Source: Coptis chinensis (lineage: Eukaryota; Streptophyta; Magnoliopsida; Ranunculales; Ranunculaceae). From it: a DNA stretch of 64,000 nucleotides. The DNA lies in assembly GCA_015680905.1 (NCBI GenBank), contig CM027377.1, forward strand, positions 21,972,501 to 22,036,500, written 5' to 3'. The first letter of the stretch is position 1. The number at the start of each line of letters is the position of its first letter. The notes beneath the pieces were generated by a model. It was not told the DNA's origin. It saw nothing but the letters and a program-made list of their open reading frames with translations, and searched no databases. Below are positions 45,263 to 56,162 of the stretch, one piece after another. A program made the position numbers and the translations under genes.

Positions 45263-46119
45263 AGACACTTTTGAGTTCATTAGTGTTAGAAGATAAATTA
45301 TTGATGTTCACTAAGGTACTTGGTCTACTGATCCCGTTCATGGACTCGCTGTAATGGTTCTTTTTTACTATTTATTTATTGAATGGGTAATTGTTTTTAT
45401 ATTTCTATTGTTTGTTTTCCATGAGAAACCCAACTACTCACAATACACTATTGTTTGAGGAATCAATAATGTATTGTATGGAGCATTTGCTAATTCCAGA
45501 TATGTACTTCTTATGTCTGAAATCTTAGTGACTTGATTTGTCGCATGCTGATTTGGTTTTTTATATCAGCTTGTCTGAGGCAGCATTTGGCAGTGTTATT
45601 GAAGCGTCTGTTACTTTATATTTGTTCCATAAGCTACAATTTGCATTCTAAGTTTTGGATTGCGTATCTGGGGCCTTTGTATGCTTTTGTATTGGCAGTG
45701 TATTAGGTGTTAATATTGTTTTCTGTTCGTATGTTCGGCACTGCTTGTGTATGTATAATTCTTGACGAGTTCTGGTAAGTCGGGTGTGGCTTAACTAATA
45801 AAGTTATTCTTAGTTAAATCTGATTGCATGTATGTTATGGATGATATACTTAAATCTGATTGCATGTATGGCATTATTTGCAGGTCAAGTATAGTGCTTT
45901 TCTTCCAGCTGTGTTGGGGTTTCTGCTAAGTGTGTATTTGTTGAAATCCATAGGATCGGATATGTTGGGACAGGAGAGCACAGAGGTACTTTCTTTTAAA
46001 TACGTAAAATTTCAGTTTGATCGGTCATGGTATCCATGGAACTTCATGGCCTGCACCCCTAACCGTTGCAAATGTGAGCCCCATAAACCTAAACCTCTCC
46101 TTCAAGAAAACCACAAACC

Positions 46120-46123
<4 letters not shown>

Positions 46124-46154
<31 letters not shown>

Positions 46155-46178
46155 TATATATTATAATATATATATATA
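46124..46178 (+). repeat. TA microsatellite
   Basis: A run of TA/ATA units of about 55 bases inside the insert of the CACTA element. Confidence 0.85.
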
Positions 46179-46309
46179 AAATTAAAAATTAATGTTAAGC
46201 AAAAACATATATAACTTGATAATGTTGGTGATACTTTTTATATAATTTGTTCAGGATAGGAAAACAATGTCTAACAATAGCTTATGAATTAATCATAAGC
46301 TAAAAAGAA

Positions 46310-46394
46310 GCCACCTGCATGCTGTCCTATTATAGTAAATCTCAGCATATTTTTCTGTACAAGGATCATATCCTGAATATTGCCTGATAATCTG
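46310..46394 (-). pseudogene. Serine carboxypeptidase-like gene fragment in the CACTA element
   Basis: After the acceptor-like TTTCTCCAG the minus strand reads IIRQYSGYDPCTEKYAEIYY and NR, a segment characteristic of plant serine carboxypeptidase II-type (SCPL) proteins (GYDPC.E.YAE.YYNR.DVQ.A). The match ends after YYNR, so only about one exon is present. No catalytic Ser, Asp or His is in the fragment. Confidence 0.62.
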
Positions 46395-46509
46395 GAGAAA
46401 GAAAATGTACAGAATATTTAGCACCATGAAATTTTTGTAAAGTATCTGAGTGTAAGTGTGCATAAATATTCTTATATAAGTGAAGTAGATTACTGATCTA
46501 AACTTATAT

Positions 46510-47110
46510 AATTTAGATACTGGTTGCTGGGGATAAGTAGAGACTGCTGCCAAAGTAGGGGAATCAATGGGGGAGGTAGAGACTGCAGTAGGTCCATGAT
46601 CATGAGTAGATCTAGGGGAAGTAGGAACATTGCTAGCAGGTGGAAGAACTTAATCAACTGATGGTACTTTAGGAAGTGGAAGAGAATCAGCAGTTAACTG
46701 AGGTTGATTAGGAGCATCATCAGCAGTGGATTATTTGGAGTTACAGGAGGAGGTATCTGGTCTTCTGTGGGAGAAGTGACACCTTGTTCTGATTTTGCTT
46801 CTGCTATCCAAACTCTTTCACTATCTAGTAGAGGAGAATCTTCAAGATTTGGACAATTATGAATCTCCAAATAGTTGGTCTGGGAAATGCTCCTTGAGTT
46901 CTGGCCATATTCACAGTTAACTTGTGTAGAAACTTCAAGCGGAACATTATGAGATTGATACTGGTCAATCTCAGAATCTCGCAAAGTCAGGGTTGTATGA
47001 TGTTGCATTCTGGTACTGTATGCACAACATTCCCTTGTAGTCCACTGGGGGTCTCAAAGGAGGCTCTGAACCAATTGATACCAAACAAGCTGTGGTCACG
47101 ATGTCTTCAT
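46510..47110 (-). mobile_element. Copia polyprotein linker fragment in the CACTA element
   Basis: The minus-strand frames read LEIHNCPNLEDSPLLDSERV and WIAEAKSEQGVTSPTEDQIP, then a Pro/Ser-rich stretch (NQPQLTADSLPLPKVP, VSTSPIDSPTLAAVSTYPQQ), resembling the low-complexity linker between integrase and reverse transcriptase of Copia polyproteins. No conserved catalytic domain is present, so this is a tentative assignment. It sits in the same insert as the carboxypeptidase piece. Confidence 0.45.
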
Positions 47111-47229
47111 AGTAAATGAACCAGTTGAACTAATGACTTGTAGTTCATGAATTTTGAGGTTATTTTAAATACGTAAAATTTTAGTTTGTTAATGGTTGCT
47201 GCCTAATAGTCTATCTTTTATCCTATTAA

Positions 47230-48137
47230 GAGCTCAAAGCAAGCGGAAAAGAGGGCTAGGAAGACAATGTTATCACGTGAGGCTGTGATGGCTAGAGTCT
47301 CTTCAAAGGGAAAGAAGAAAGTTGAATTTGACTCTGACGGACAGCCTATTGGAGACGGTTCAAAAGAATTTTCTAGTTTGCTTGGTGGGACAACAAAGAC
47401 ACATTGTCCTATCTCTTATGAGAGTTTCAAAAATGTGCCTAGTCCAACAAAAAACATAATCTGGAGCAGCGTTGTGGTTAGTCTTCTGCTCTTATCCATT
47501 ATGGTTCTCTCTCTCTTTTTTTAGTGTGAGTCATTATGGCCTAAATATCAAATTTAGCTCTCCATTTTCTAAAATTTGATATTACTAATCAAATTTTAGA
47601 AAATGGGGTTATCTCAAACTGTTACAAAAAACACTTGTTTAAACTAGAAGCATAGACCACCGTCTCAAAAAGATGCGTAAGAAGAATAAATTTATATGCA
47701 ACTCAGTACTTTGTTTAACCACATTGGTGTCAAACCCATCACAAGTATCATTTCCATCAAAACTAGATAAAAATAAGTTGAAACATATAGAACAACTTGA
47801 TGCAGCAGCTAAAGGAGCCTATGTATTGAATAATGATCTTGATACTATTGACAGACTCGTTTCGAGATTACATGCAGTGGTTGAGAGTGATAAACTATTG
47901 ATTAGGATTGGTATTGAAAGGGGTAGAGATAAATATCCAATTCAAGAAGCGGTCAAACAACTTAGGAAGAATCAGTTGAATTTTGTTAATCAGTTGAAAG
48001 ATCTTGAGGAACATGTTTGTCTTTGTTTCGCGACGGTTAATCGACTCTTTTTATGTAATCCGATATTTTCAAGTATGTTTGTACTCCTCTGGTGGGATAC
48101 TGGGGTTCATGTTAGACCTACTAAAAATGAAATATGA
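47230..48137 (+). pseudogene. CACTA second protein (plant Ptta/En/Spm domain), remnant
   Basis: The frame at 47267-47524 reads VEFDSDGQPIGDGSKEFSSL and then TKTHCPISYESFKNVPSPTK and IIWSSV, the start of the plant Ptta/En/Spm transposase domain that accompanies TNP2 in CACTA elements. After an intron-like break a helical, charged stretch follows at 47770-48020 (LDTIDRLVSRLHAVVESDKL, EAVKQLRKNQLNFVNQLKDL), likely a coiled coil. The 5' part at 45.88-46.02 kb is separated from it by the insert. Confidence 0.6.
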
Positions 48138-49695
48138 CCATGATTACTGGGATACTTTATCCTTCTTTTGGACAAGGTTGTTTTTGTTTTAACCATTGGC
48201 CTGCTGCTTTAAGTTATTTGTTTTGTTTGTTGTGATATAGAATATGATAATGATTCGAAATTTTAAAAAGTACTAGAATATGGGGGGTTGAGGTTGGTTT
48301 GTATCTGTCATGTTTTGTATGTTGATAGTATTTAAAGAGTTCTGTTTTTAAAGAAACATCCTATTATCTGTTTCAGGTTCTACTTAGTTTCCATTAATGA
48401 ATACACACAACAAGAGGCGGGAAGTCTAGGATGGAGAATTCCACCAAGATCTGATGTATCTTAAAAGCAATTGGTACTAGAAGAATACACTATTTTCTGT
48501 TTTGTTTCTATGGATGGATATCCTGAACTTTTTAGGAACTTAGTACCATTTAACGACTAAATGTTTTGGTTGAGTTTTCTGTTTTGAGTTTAGGGTTGTA
48601 AAAGTACTAAAAGAAGCTGCGATGGTTTGTTAGTAGGAGCTGAGTAACTTCTTGATGGGAACCTTTAACTGTTGCTATTAGGCTGAGTCGCTGAGTAGGC
48701 TATAAAATTGTTTCTATTAGCCATTTGATGATGGATGAGAACTGGGCTTTGTCTATTACTGCACACTTCAAAAGGCACAAGTATCTGTTTATTACTGATG
48801 CTATTAATGCTACAGAACTGTAGGGGCATTTTTTGGCTCTGATTCATCATTTTAAAAAAAAAATGAAAAAAAAAGACACTTGTCAAGTGTTGTAGAAAAA
48901 AAAAGACTGCAAAAAAAACGGGTCACCATACGACACCTAAAAGTGTCTTTTTTTTGGAAAAACGACATCCAAAAGTGTCTTTTTTCAACATATATGGTGT
49001 AGTGAGTGATGATCACTATGTCTTTAAGACAGATTTTCTCCTTCATGGTGCTTGAAGGTTGATGGGAAACTGTCTCTCAAGATAGAATGAATTTTCTTCT
49101 ATAGAAAACTAGTACTTCAATTCTATAGAATCAGCGAACACAACATAGTATTTGACTAAGAACAGGGGGAGAAGAGAAAGATCAGAACTCTGTGTGATCT
49201 GGTGTGTTTTTCTCTCCAAATTCATCCACTATTTATAGGTGAGTGGTGCCTCTTCGAAACAACACAGTAACTCTTGGGAAAAAGTAAGCAACTTTTTGAA
49301 AAGGCACATGTTTCGAAAGGACACACCATTTCGGCATAAAACACTGTTTCGAACCATTGCCTATTTTGAAAGGTCGCACCTTTTTGGCATGATGCATTGT
49401 TTCAAACCAGTGCATATTTCGAAAGGTCGCACCTTTTCGGCATGATGCACTGTTTCGAACCAGTGCACCCTTTCGAAAAGGTTTTTCTCACTTTACGTAC
49501 TGTTTCAAGATGAACCCATTTCATCTCAATGTGGGGTAACTTGGAAGACAAATTACTCATTCATATCTCAATGGATTTGTACAAATCCATTTTTCTAACA
49601 ATCCCCCACATGAATGAAATTAAATTTGGCCTCTTCTATCATAAACATTGGATTTCTGTTCTTTTACAAATGAAAAGATACCGCATCAGGTTAAG

Positions 49696-51224
49696 TGATA
49701 AGAGCCCAAAACTGTAGTTTTAACCCTTTAACAGTCATACTTTTAGACCAATTATGTGAGTAATAATTAAGAGTTAACACCGACACGTTTTTATGCATTT
49801 CGGGCTTCAAAGTCCATTATATGCGAGAAATGTGCCACTTTTAGCGAGATAAAGGAGCAAAGGTCGGTTACTAAGGAATTCGTGATTAAAGGCCATGTTT
49901 CGAGAAGACAAAGCCTTTCTAAAAGCCCTGGTCAAAAGCTGAAAAGTCGACGCGCGTAAAAAAGACACAAAGTCGAAAAAACTTCCGAAGGACATATCTT
50001 TGGACTCAGACCTCGGAATGGGGCCTACCTTATGTCAAAACGACCGGCTCGGAAAGAGATTTCTAATGGTCTAAGCCTTGACCCAATCAGAGGAGCAGAA
50101 GTGGACGGAAAGTCTGTTGAAGCCAACTGCAGCTGAAGAGGCCTTTTTGGACTGAAAGAATTGGGTTTTGGGCCTGATTCTCTGGCCCAAAATATGGCTC
50201 CAAGCCCATGCACGATTTTTGGATCTGAATGTATAAAAACAAAAGCTTAGCTCTTTGTTAATGGTAGAAAAGTAGGTATATAATAGTAGATAGTTAATGG
50301 TAGATAGGTTAGAGTAAAAAGTAGCCATTAAAATAGCTTCTAGATCTAGATCTAATTGTTTTAATTAAGTTTAATTTCAAATCCAATTCTTGTATTAGAT
50401 TAAACCTTTGAATCTTGTTCTTCATTTTGATTAGATCAATAAAGTAGTATGTTCATCAATTTCGATTTTTCTCATTTCCATTTCTAGATCTAATTTCAAT
50501 TCCTGTCCTTATTTTATTTGAGTCATTAAATTAGATTTCATTATTGTTTAATTAAGTAAATTTCAATTCTTTATATCATGTTTAGTTTAAATGTAATCGG
50601 AAATGATTGCGTAATGATTCTCGGCTAAACCTCCATTAGAGGGGGTTGAGAAGCCTTGATGAAAGCTTGATTCGATTAACGTAGATTCGTCGTAATTTCC
50701 TTTTCCACTCTAGAAACGCGTTTAGTTCACCATGAGAATGGGTTTAATCGTTCACATGCTAGTTATTAATTGGTAGAAATGCCATGTGTAATTAGGGATT
50801 AGGAAGAACCAATTGTTCTCAAGGGCAGCAATCAATCGGACTGACGATTTGTAGTTAATAGGATTAAGTCGAGTTAAGGTGGAATCAATTCCCCTCTAAC
50901 TCCCTATCATCGAATCAACGTAGCATTCCCTTAGTTATTCCCATAGTCGACTAGTTGCATTTGTGGGTAGTTGCATCGTAGTCTAGTTGCCTTTTTCGTA
51001 AATCTCTCATTAGACTTTAAGTTTAGATTACTTACATGTAGAGAACATTAACATGCGGAAGGACTAGGAGTGGAACGAATCACTCTACTCCACTATATCT
51101 CATAGGATTGAGAGTAGAATTCTTTGATAAATTAGACACTTAAGATAAGTTTTAGTTTTACTTGCGTTTGTAAGTTTAATCGCTTTATTTCGCAAGTAAA
51201 ACTATTCAATTTTATCTTTTATCA
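49696..51224 (-). mobile_element. Solo LTR (1529 bp)
   Basis: It starts TGATAAGAGC, ends TTTTATCA and is flanked by the perfect 5-base duplication TTAAG (49691-49695 and 51225-51229). A promoter-like TATAAAAAC occurs near 50232 on the plus strand, so its orientation is uncertain. No internal genes remain. It lies in the 3' untranslated part of the CTAAA element, about 90 bases from that element's polypurine tract. Confidence 0.9.
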
Positions 51225-51355
51225 TTAAGTAGCATGGGAGGCCTTGAGCTTTCCTTAGTGAAAGACGATCAGATTTAATTGGACGATTAGTAGACTTCAA
51301 TTAATGTCCTTGAATTGTCAGCTATTTGTATAAACCTAGACAATCATCTTCACGC

Positions 51356-52170
51356 TAGGGGTGGGCAATGGGCCGGGTTGGGCTAGCCCGGCCCTAAACA
51401 TTTAAAAGCCTTTTAGATATTAAGGTCGGGTCGGCCTGGCCCTAAAGTTAGCATAGGGTCGGGTCGGGCTGGGTCACAAGTCTAAATCTCAAGTCCTGAC
51501 CCTACCCTAAGCCCTCTTTAAAGGCTTTAGGGCCGGGTTTTAGGGTCGGGCCTATATATTTTCTTCGTTTTACAAATGCCATTTTGCAGACAAATGTTGT
51601 TTTTTTGGTTTCTGTGTTACAAATTTCTGCTCTATATTTCGCTTTAATGGTGTGGATGGAAGCCTTTAGTTCTAGACTTGGCTTGGATGTGAATAAAAAT
51701 ATAATTTATAAGAAGTAAGTGGGAAAATAAATTGAGAATAATAAGTTTTAGACTTTGATTTGATGATCAAAGGAATAAAGTCTTATTTTTTTATTAGGCT
51801 AGTGCTCATTGTTCTTCATGGCTGCTAGATAGGTTGACAAGTTTTTGTTATATAAGACAAGTTATTGAAAGTACCCTTGGGTGTAAGTGATAAATTACAA
51901 AGAACAATGTTATTTTAATTTAAAATATTTAACAAAAAGTTGGACAATTATGGTACGTGTATTTATAGTGAAAATATGAAACTATAACTAGGGCTTGGTT
52001 AGGGCTGAATTAGGGTCGGGCCTATGTTTCAGAACCTTAGCCCTAGCCCTGCCCTAGAAGGCCTTAGGGTCGGGTCGGCCCTGCCCTAAACTATGTGAGG
52101 GCTTTATAGGGCTTAGGGTCAGGTCGGTCAGGGCCGGGTTAGGATCGTTAGGGCCAAATTTCCACCCCTA
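51356..52170. mobile_element. Non-autonomous hAT element (815 bp), TAGGGGTG termini
   Basis: The ends TAGGGGTGGGCAATGGGCC and, read inward, TAGGGGTGGAAATTTGGCCC are inverted. The exact 8-base duplication CTTCACGC flanks them (51348-51355 and 52171-52178). Subterminal regions are built of GGGTCGGGTCGGCC-type repeats on both sides. The middle is AT-rich without coding capacity. Confidence 0.94.
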
Positions 52171-52571
52171 CTTCACGCAGTACCTTCTCGAATACTGTTA
52201 GTTCTCACGTTTGTGTTCATTTTGGCCTTGAACACTTCTTGGTTTCAGATAGTGTTTTTAAGACATTGCCTTTAAAATTCTCATAGAAGCGGCCCCACTT
52301 CGCACTAACATAGGTGATTTCTATAAAGAGTATCCTGCAATACTCCACTTGGATAACATAACTTTTCAAGATATAGTAAATCATTAAAAGCTTGACTTAT
52401 CCTGGGTCTTGCGACAGATATACACTGTTTTATATAGGAATGGGTTAGAGTATATTATTACTCTCCAGTGCTAACTGAGTTACAAACATAATTCAGTTGG
52501 CCCATTGAACATATATCTTGGGATCTCCAGTCAACTAGGTTGGTTTTTCCATTATAAGGACTCTTGGTTGA

Positions 52572-52915
52572 TTATCTCAAAGGCTTTAAGCCCATTCCCC
52601 TTGATAATCTTTCCACTTTCTCTCTTGTTAAATCTTTTGTAAGCGGATCCACAATGTTATCTTTTGACCTTACATACTCGATTGAGATAACTCCATTTGA
52701 GAGCAGTTGTCTAACGGTGTTATGTCTACGATGTATGTGTCGAGACTTCCCGTTATACATACTACTCTGTACTCTACCAATAACAGATTGGTTGTCATAG
52801 TGTATACACACTGCTGGCACAGGTTTAGCCCAGTTTGGAATATCCTCTAAGAAATTTCGAAGCCTACTTCTTCTCCAGCCTTGTCCAATGCTATATATGA
52901 ATTATGATTCAATAG
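52572..52915 (-). pseudogene. Copia RNase H remnant
   Basis: The minus strand reads LRNFLEDIPNWAKPVPAVCI, HYDNQSVIGRVQSSMYNGKS, RHIHRRHNTVRQLLSNGVIS and IEYVRSKDNIVDPLTKDLTR, the C-terminal RNase H of Ty1/Copia polyproteins including the DNQ and ADPLTK-type motifs. Upstream, only a frameshifted trace of the preceding residues is left (to about 52915). Position just upstream of the 3' untranslated region and LTR is as expected. Confidence 0.82.
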
Positions 52916-53330
52916 TAGATCTTGCTATGCACGTTTGCTTTGAGGATTTCCTTGAAATTTAGGCATCTCTCCTAGAGTAAAACACCACATTTGATGTCTT
53001 TTGAGTAATGCTTCAACAAATTTCCAATTTTGAATTGATTAATTCAAGAAAATACATAATCCCCCACATTTTCCAATTTCTCATGACAAAGTCAATAAAT
53101 TGGAAAACCATTTAGATATATGTTTTTCAAGTGAGACGTCTTGTTAAAGAATATCACATATCATTCATATAGTGTCGAAAACACTTCTAAGACCTCAATT
53201 TTGCTTACAAGTATGCCTACAAAACAATATCTTAAACAATCTTCTTTATTGGCACTTTGGCGCAATAGTAAAATACATACATCTTATAAATAATAAAATA
53301 CTTTTAGAACCCTTTTAGCACCCGCCATTC

Positions 53331-53819
53331 CTAACATCTGGAATGAAGCAAGGATTCTCGGAATCTTGGATCATAATTCCCAAAGTGTGGCATTACCACC
53401 ACCTTGTTTGCTTTCAAGAAGTCCATTCCAAGAATGACTTGAAAATGGTGTAAGCGAGTTACCATCAGGTCCACCTTTCCTCGCCAGTTGTTCATCTTAA
53501 TGTCAACTTCCAAAGCGAGTCCTTTCACAGGTTCGGCTTCTTGGTTCAAGCCTCTCATAAAGCCTTTACATTCTGTGAGTTTTAATCCAATAACCTTGGA
53601 TACATACTCAGAGATTAACGTATGAGTTGAACCAGTATCCACCATTGCTAGTAAACACCTGTAGTTATTGAGTTCCACCTCAACGAACATAAAGTTGTCA
53701 TCGGGGACCAAAATGTTTATACTATTCAACGAACTAGTATGTCTAGCAAATGCAATAGGAACAACATGAATAGGAGAACCTGGTGGTGTTGTCATTTCTA
53801 TTATGAAATAGAAACACAC
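53331..53819 (-). pseudogene. Retropepsin-type (gypsy-like) protease remnant
   Basis: An open 162-residue frame reads NYRCLLAMVDTGSTHTLISE, with the DTGS active site of a retroviral-type aspartic protease, then VSKVIGLKLTECKGFMRGLN, MNNWRGKVDLMVTRLHHFQV and ILGMDFLKANKVVVMPHFG. Wording and the downstream ILGMDFL flap motif match Ty3/gypsy gag-protease regions rather than Copia proteases. It stands alone: no zinc knuckle, reverse transcriptase or RNase H in the same family flanks it. It may be a domesticated-looking fragment or an insertion in the Copia-like element. Confidence 0.68.
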
Positions 53820-54717
53820 TTTGTTATTTTTTTAAAACCTAAAAAAGAAAATAGAAAAAAATTCCGTTTAGTAAAGAAGATACACTCACAAACTAATATG
53901 TGAACTTGCTTATGTTTGAGAGAGAAAGAATGGAACACCTCTGGTATAATGAGTAGGCATCGAAAGTACCTTGTTACTATAAAAAAGATAGTTATTTTGC
54001 TATTCACAAAGAGGCGTGGACGTCTCTTTGTATATAGACCAAGTGATTGTTTTCGTTAGGTTTTAAAAACAACACATAGTCGATTTTAAGCACCTGTGCA
54101 AGCCAAAATCATGAAAAGCCGCCACTTATTTTTTTTAAAAAATGCTGGAACTTTAAGACACCAAGCACCAACAGTTAAAAAAAAATAGTGGTTTCAACCG
54201 TTTCTTGCCAACATGGGGTACGACTTTAAGTGTTTTGCCTTTTCAAATATTCGCTCCTTTTTTGAAGGGTCACACTTTTTCACACTTGAAAAACGTCTAT
54301 GCACCGATTCAAACATTTCTCAAAGTCAATAAATTACCAAATGACCAGGTGTCAAAAAATTACACCTGTTCGCAACTTTTCACAATTTTTAAAGTGAATT
54401 AAGTAATGAACCCCCACTTTAACCAACAAGAAGAAATTGCCCTGTGGTTATGCAAATACCATTTTGGCGCTATCAAAGAAATCCAATTCACATATGACAT
54501 ACCTGATTTTTTGGACCAATTCCATGCGTCAAATCCAGTATCTATGGTGAGAAAAATTTCTGCCATATTACAATCTTTTTCGCTAACGTCTTTACCAATA
54601 AAGCAAGAACGAAATCCGCTTCAAAATTGTTAGTGCATTTGTACTAAACAACAAGTATAGCCAAAATTAATTCAACCAAATTAATTCAAAGAAAAAAAAA
54701 TGAATCTGTCTTCAGTT
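53820..54717. other. 5' internal part of the CTAAA element, unassigned
   Basis: No recognisable gag or primer-binding site. Short frames such as 54406-54633 (+) carry no known domain. The stretch next to the LTR reads GAATCTGTCTTCAGTTT, whose complement does not start with the TGG needed to pair with a tRNA end. Confidence 0.45.
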
Positions 54718-55403
54718 TGTAGGAAACTTATTTCAAAAATATACTTATTGTTAAGTAAATAATAAATCAAATTAATATAACAAATAAATCATGAACAAAT
54801 CTTTAATTTCAACAAATAAACAAACCTTTTAGTTCAACGAATGAACTTAATTTTGCAAATGATTAAATCCAAGCCTAGTGATGATCACTATGTCCTTAAG
54901 ACAGATTTTCCCCTTCACGGTGTTTGAAGGTTGATGAGAAACTGTCTCCCAAGATAGAACATATTTCCTTTTATAGAAAGCTAGCACTTCAATTCTATAG
55001 AATCAGCGAATATGACATAATATTTGACTAAGAACAGGGGGAGAAGAGAAATATCAGAACTCTGTGTGATCTGGTGATTCTTTCTCTCCAAATTCATCCA
55101 TTATTTAGAGGTGAGTGGTGCTTCTTCGAAAAAACACAATAACTCTTGGGAAAAAGTAAGCAACTTTTTGAAAAGTCATATGTTTCGAAAGGACACACTA
55201 TTTCGGCATAAAACACTGTTTCGAACCAGTGTCTATTTTTTCGGCATGATGCACTGTTTCGAACCAGTGCACCATTTCGAAAAGATTTTCTCACTTTATT
55301 TACTGTTTCAAGATAAACCCATTTCATCTCAATGTGGGGTAACTTGGGAGACAAATTACTCATTCATATCTCAATGAATTTGTGCAAATCCATTTTTCTA
55401 ACA
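54718..55403 (-). repeat. 5' LTR of the CTAAA element
   Basis: 686 bases, from TGTAGGAAACTT to TTTTTCTAACA on the plus strand. It aligns along its whole length with the CACTA-split LTR, including TGATGATCACTATGTC at the point where the CACTA element entered the other copy. Confidence 0.9.
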
Positions 55404-55580
55404 CTAAATTAAAAACGTTTGGGGCATTTCCCAGTTCCAAATACGGCAAGGGGCATTTTTGCTCTCACTCCCATTCCACGCACTATCCGGTCACTCGGAT
55501 GATTTATGAAGATCCCTAAGATCCATAATGTATATATTGTAACTGTAAGACTTATGAATGATTTATGTTTAAGCTACAAG

Positions 55581-55884
55581 TAGGGTAGGAATCGGGTCAG
55601 GTTCGGGTCGGAGATGATTATATCCGAATCCGAATTCGAATAATTTCACAGTATCCGAATCTGAACCTGAACCCGATTATATCCGAAATTTAATATCCGA
55701 ACCCGACCCAAACCCGATCGGATAACACTAAAAATTAAAAAAAAAACTCAAAAATTATACTCGAACTCCACATACCCGAATCCGACCCGAATACATAAAC
55801 GGATATGAAAATCGACCCGAATCCTATGTATTCGGTAATCGGGTCGGGTCGATTCGGGTCTACCCGACCCGATTCCATGCCCTA
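55581..55884. mobile_element. hAT MITE (304 bp)
   Basis: Inverted ends TAGGGTAGGAATCGGGTC and, read inward, TAGGGCATGGAATCGGGTC are flanked by the exact 8-base duplication GCTACAAG (55573-55580 and 55885-55892). The interior consists of CCGAATCCGA and GACCCGA repeats around an A-rich centre and can fold over most of its length. Confidence 0.94.
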
Positions 55885-55892
55885 GCTACAAG

Positions 55893-56162
55893 TCTTCAAA
55901 CTACTTGAGGGTTAATGGATGAAAAACTTCACCAAGAAGATCTGGAACCGTACAACCATTGATCTCACCCATTATCTAGTGGAGGCTGGTTGGTGCCAAT
56001 AAATCGGGACATGGACTGATGGTTTTTTTTTCCGATGAAAGTATATATATGGCCATATGGGCATCACGATTGTGGACTCGTTAACGATTTAATCATAATG
56101 TATAATGTATTAGTATTAGTATGTAGTATTAGTATGTAGGACTCATTTAACATAGGTGTAAA
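55893..56162. other. Spacer between hAT MITE and Tat LTR
   Basis: Non-coding, with a repeated TAGTATTAGTATG motif near 56108-56138. Nothing is supported here. The flanking 55409-55572 is likewise empty. Confidence 0.45.

Larger units (their letters stand above)
39498..49004 (+). mobile_element. CACTA (En/Spm) DNA transposon, 9.5 kb
   Basis: The left end CACTACACCAG and the right end TGGTGTAGTG are inverted. The 3-base duplication AGT flanks them (39495-39497 and 49005-49007), as expected for CACTA. Subterminal repeats of AAAGTGTC/GACACTT type occur near both ends. It encodes a TNP2-type transposase (41.5-45.3 kb, +) and a second protein with the plant Ptta/En/Spm domain (47.2-48.1 kb, +). 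Removing it restores an uninterrupted LTR, which is independent proof of the boundaries. An internal insert at about 46.02-47.16 kb carries Copia and serine-carboxypeptidase pieces. Confidence 0.95.
39337..49600 (-). repeat. 3' LTR of the CTAAA element, split by CACTA
   Basis: LTR sequence is present as 39337-39497 and 49008-49600, about 754 bases in all. It aligns with 54718-55403 once the CACTA insert and one AGT copy are removed. The extra length compared with the other LTR comes from a second copy of a roughly 56-base unit (GGCATGATGCA...AAACCAGTGCA) near 49385-49450. Confidence 0.88.
39337..55403 (-). mobile_element. LTR retrotransposon with nested insertions, minus strand
   Basis: Two related LTRs, at 39337-49600 (split by a CACTA element) and 54718-55403, both begin TGTAGGAA and end TTTTCTAACA on the plus strand. 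They are flanked by the 5-base duplication CTAAA (39332-39336 and 55404-55408). A polypurine tract, on the minus strand ATGTGGGGGAT, abuts the 49600 end, so the element reads right to left. A Copia RNase H remnant lies near its 3' end, a gypsy-like protease remnant further upstream. No primer-binding site is recognisable next to 54717. Later insertions in it are the CACTA element, a solo LTR (49696-51224) and a hAT element (51356-52170). Its two LTRs have diverged clearly, so it is old. Confidence 0.85.

Noticed and set aside
53040-53075. A second polypurine-like tract (AATGTGGGGGATT on minus)
   Set aside because: It resembles the tract at 49601 but is not followed by sequence matching the LTR start. 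It may be from another Copia remnant, so no LTR is called.
54690-54717. Primer-binding site next to the 5' LTR of the CTAAA element
   Set aside because: The sequence adjoining the LTR does not start with TGG on the minus strand and fits no tRNA end I know; the site seems lost.
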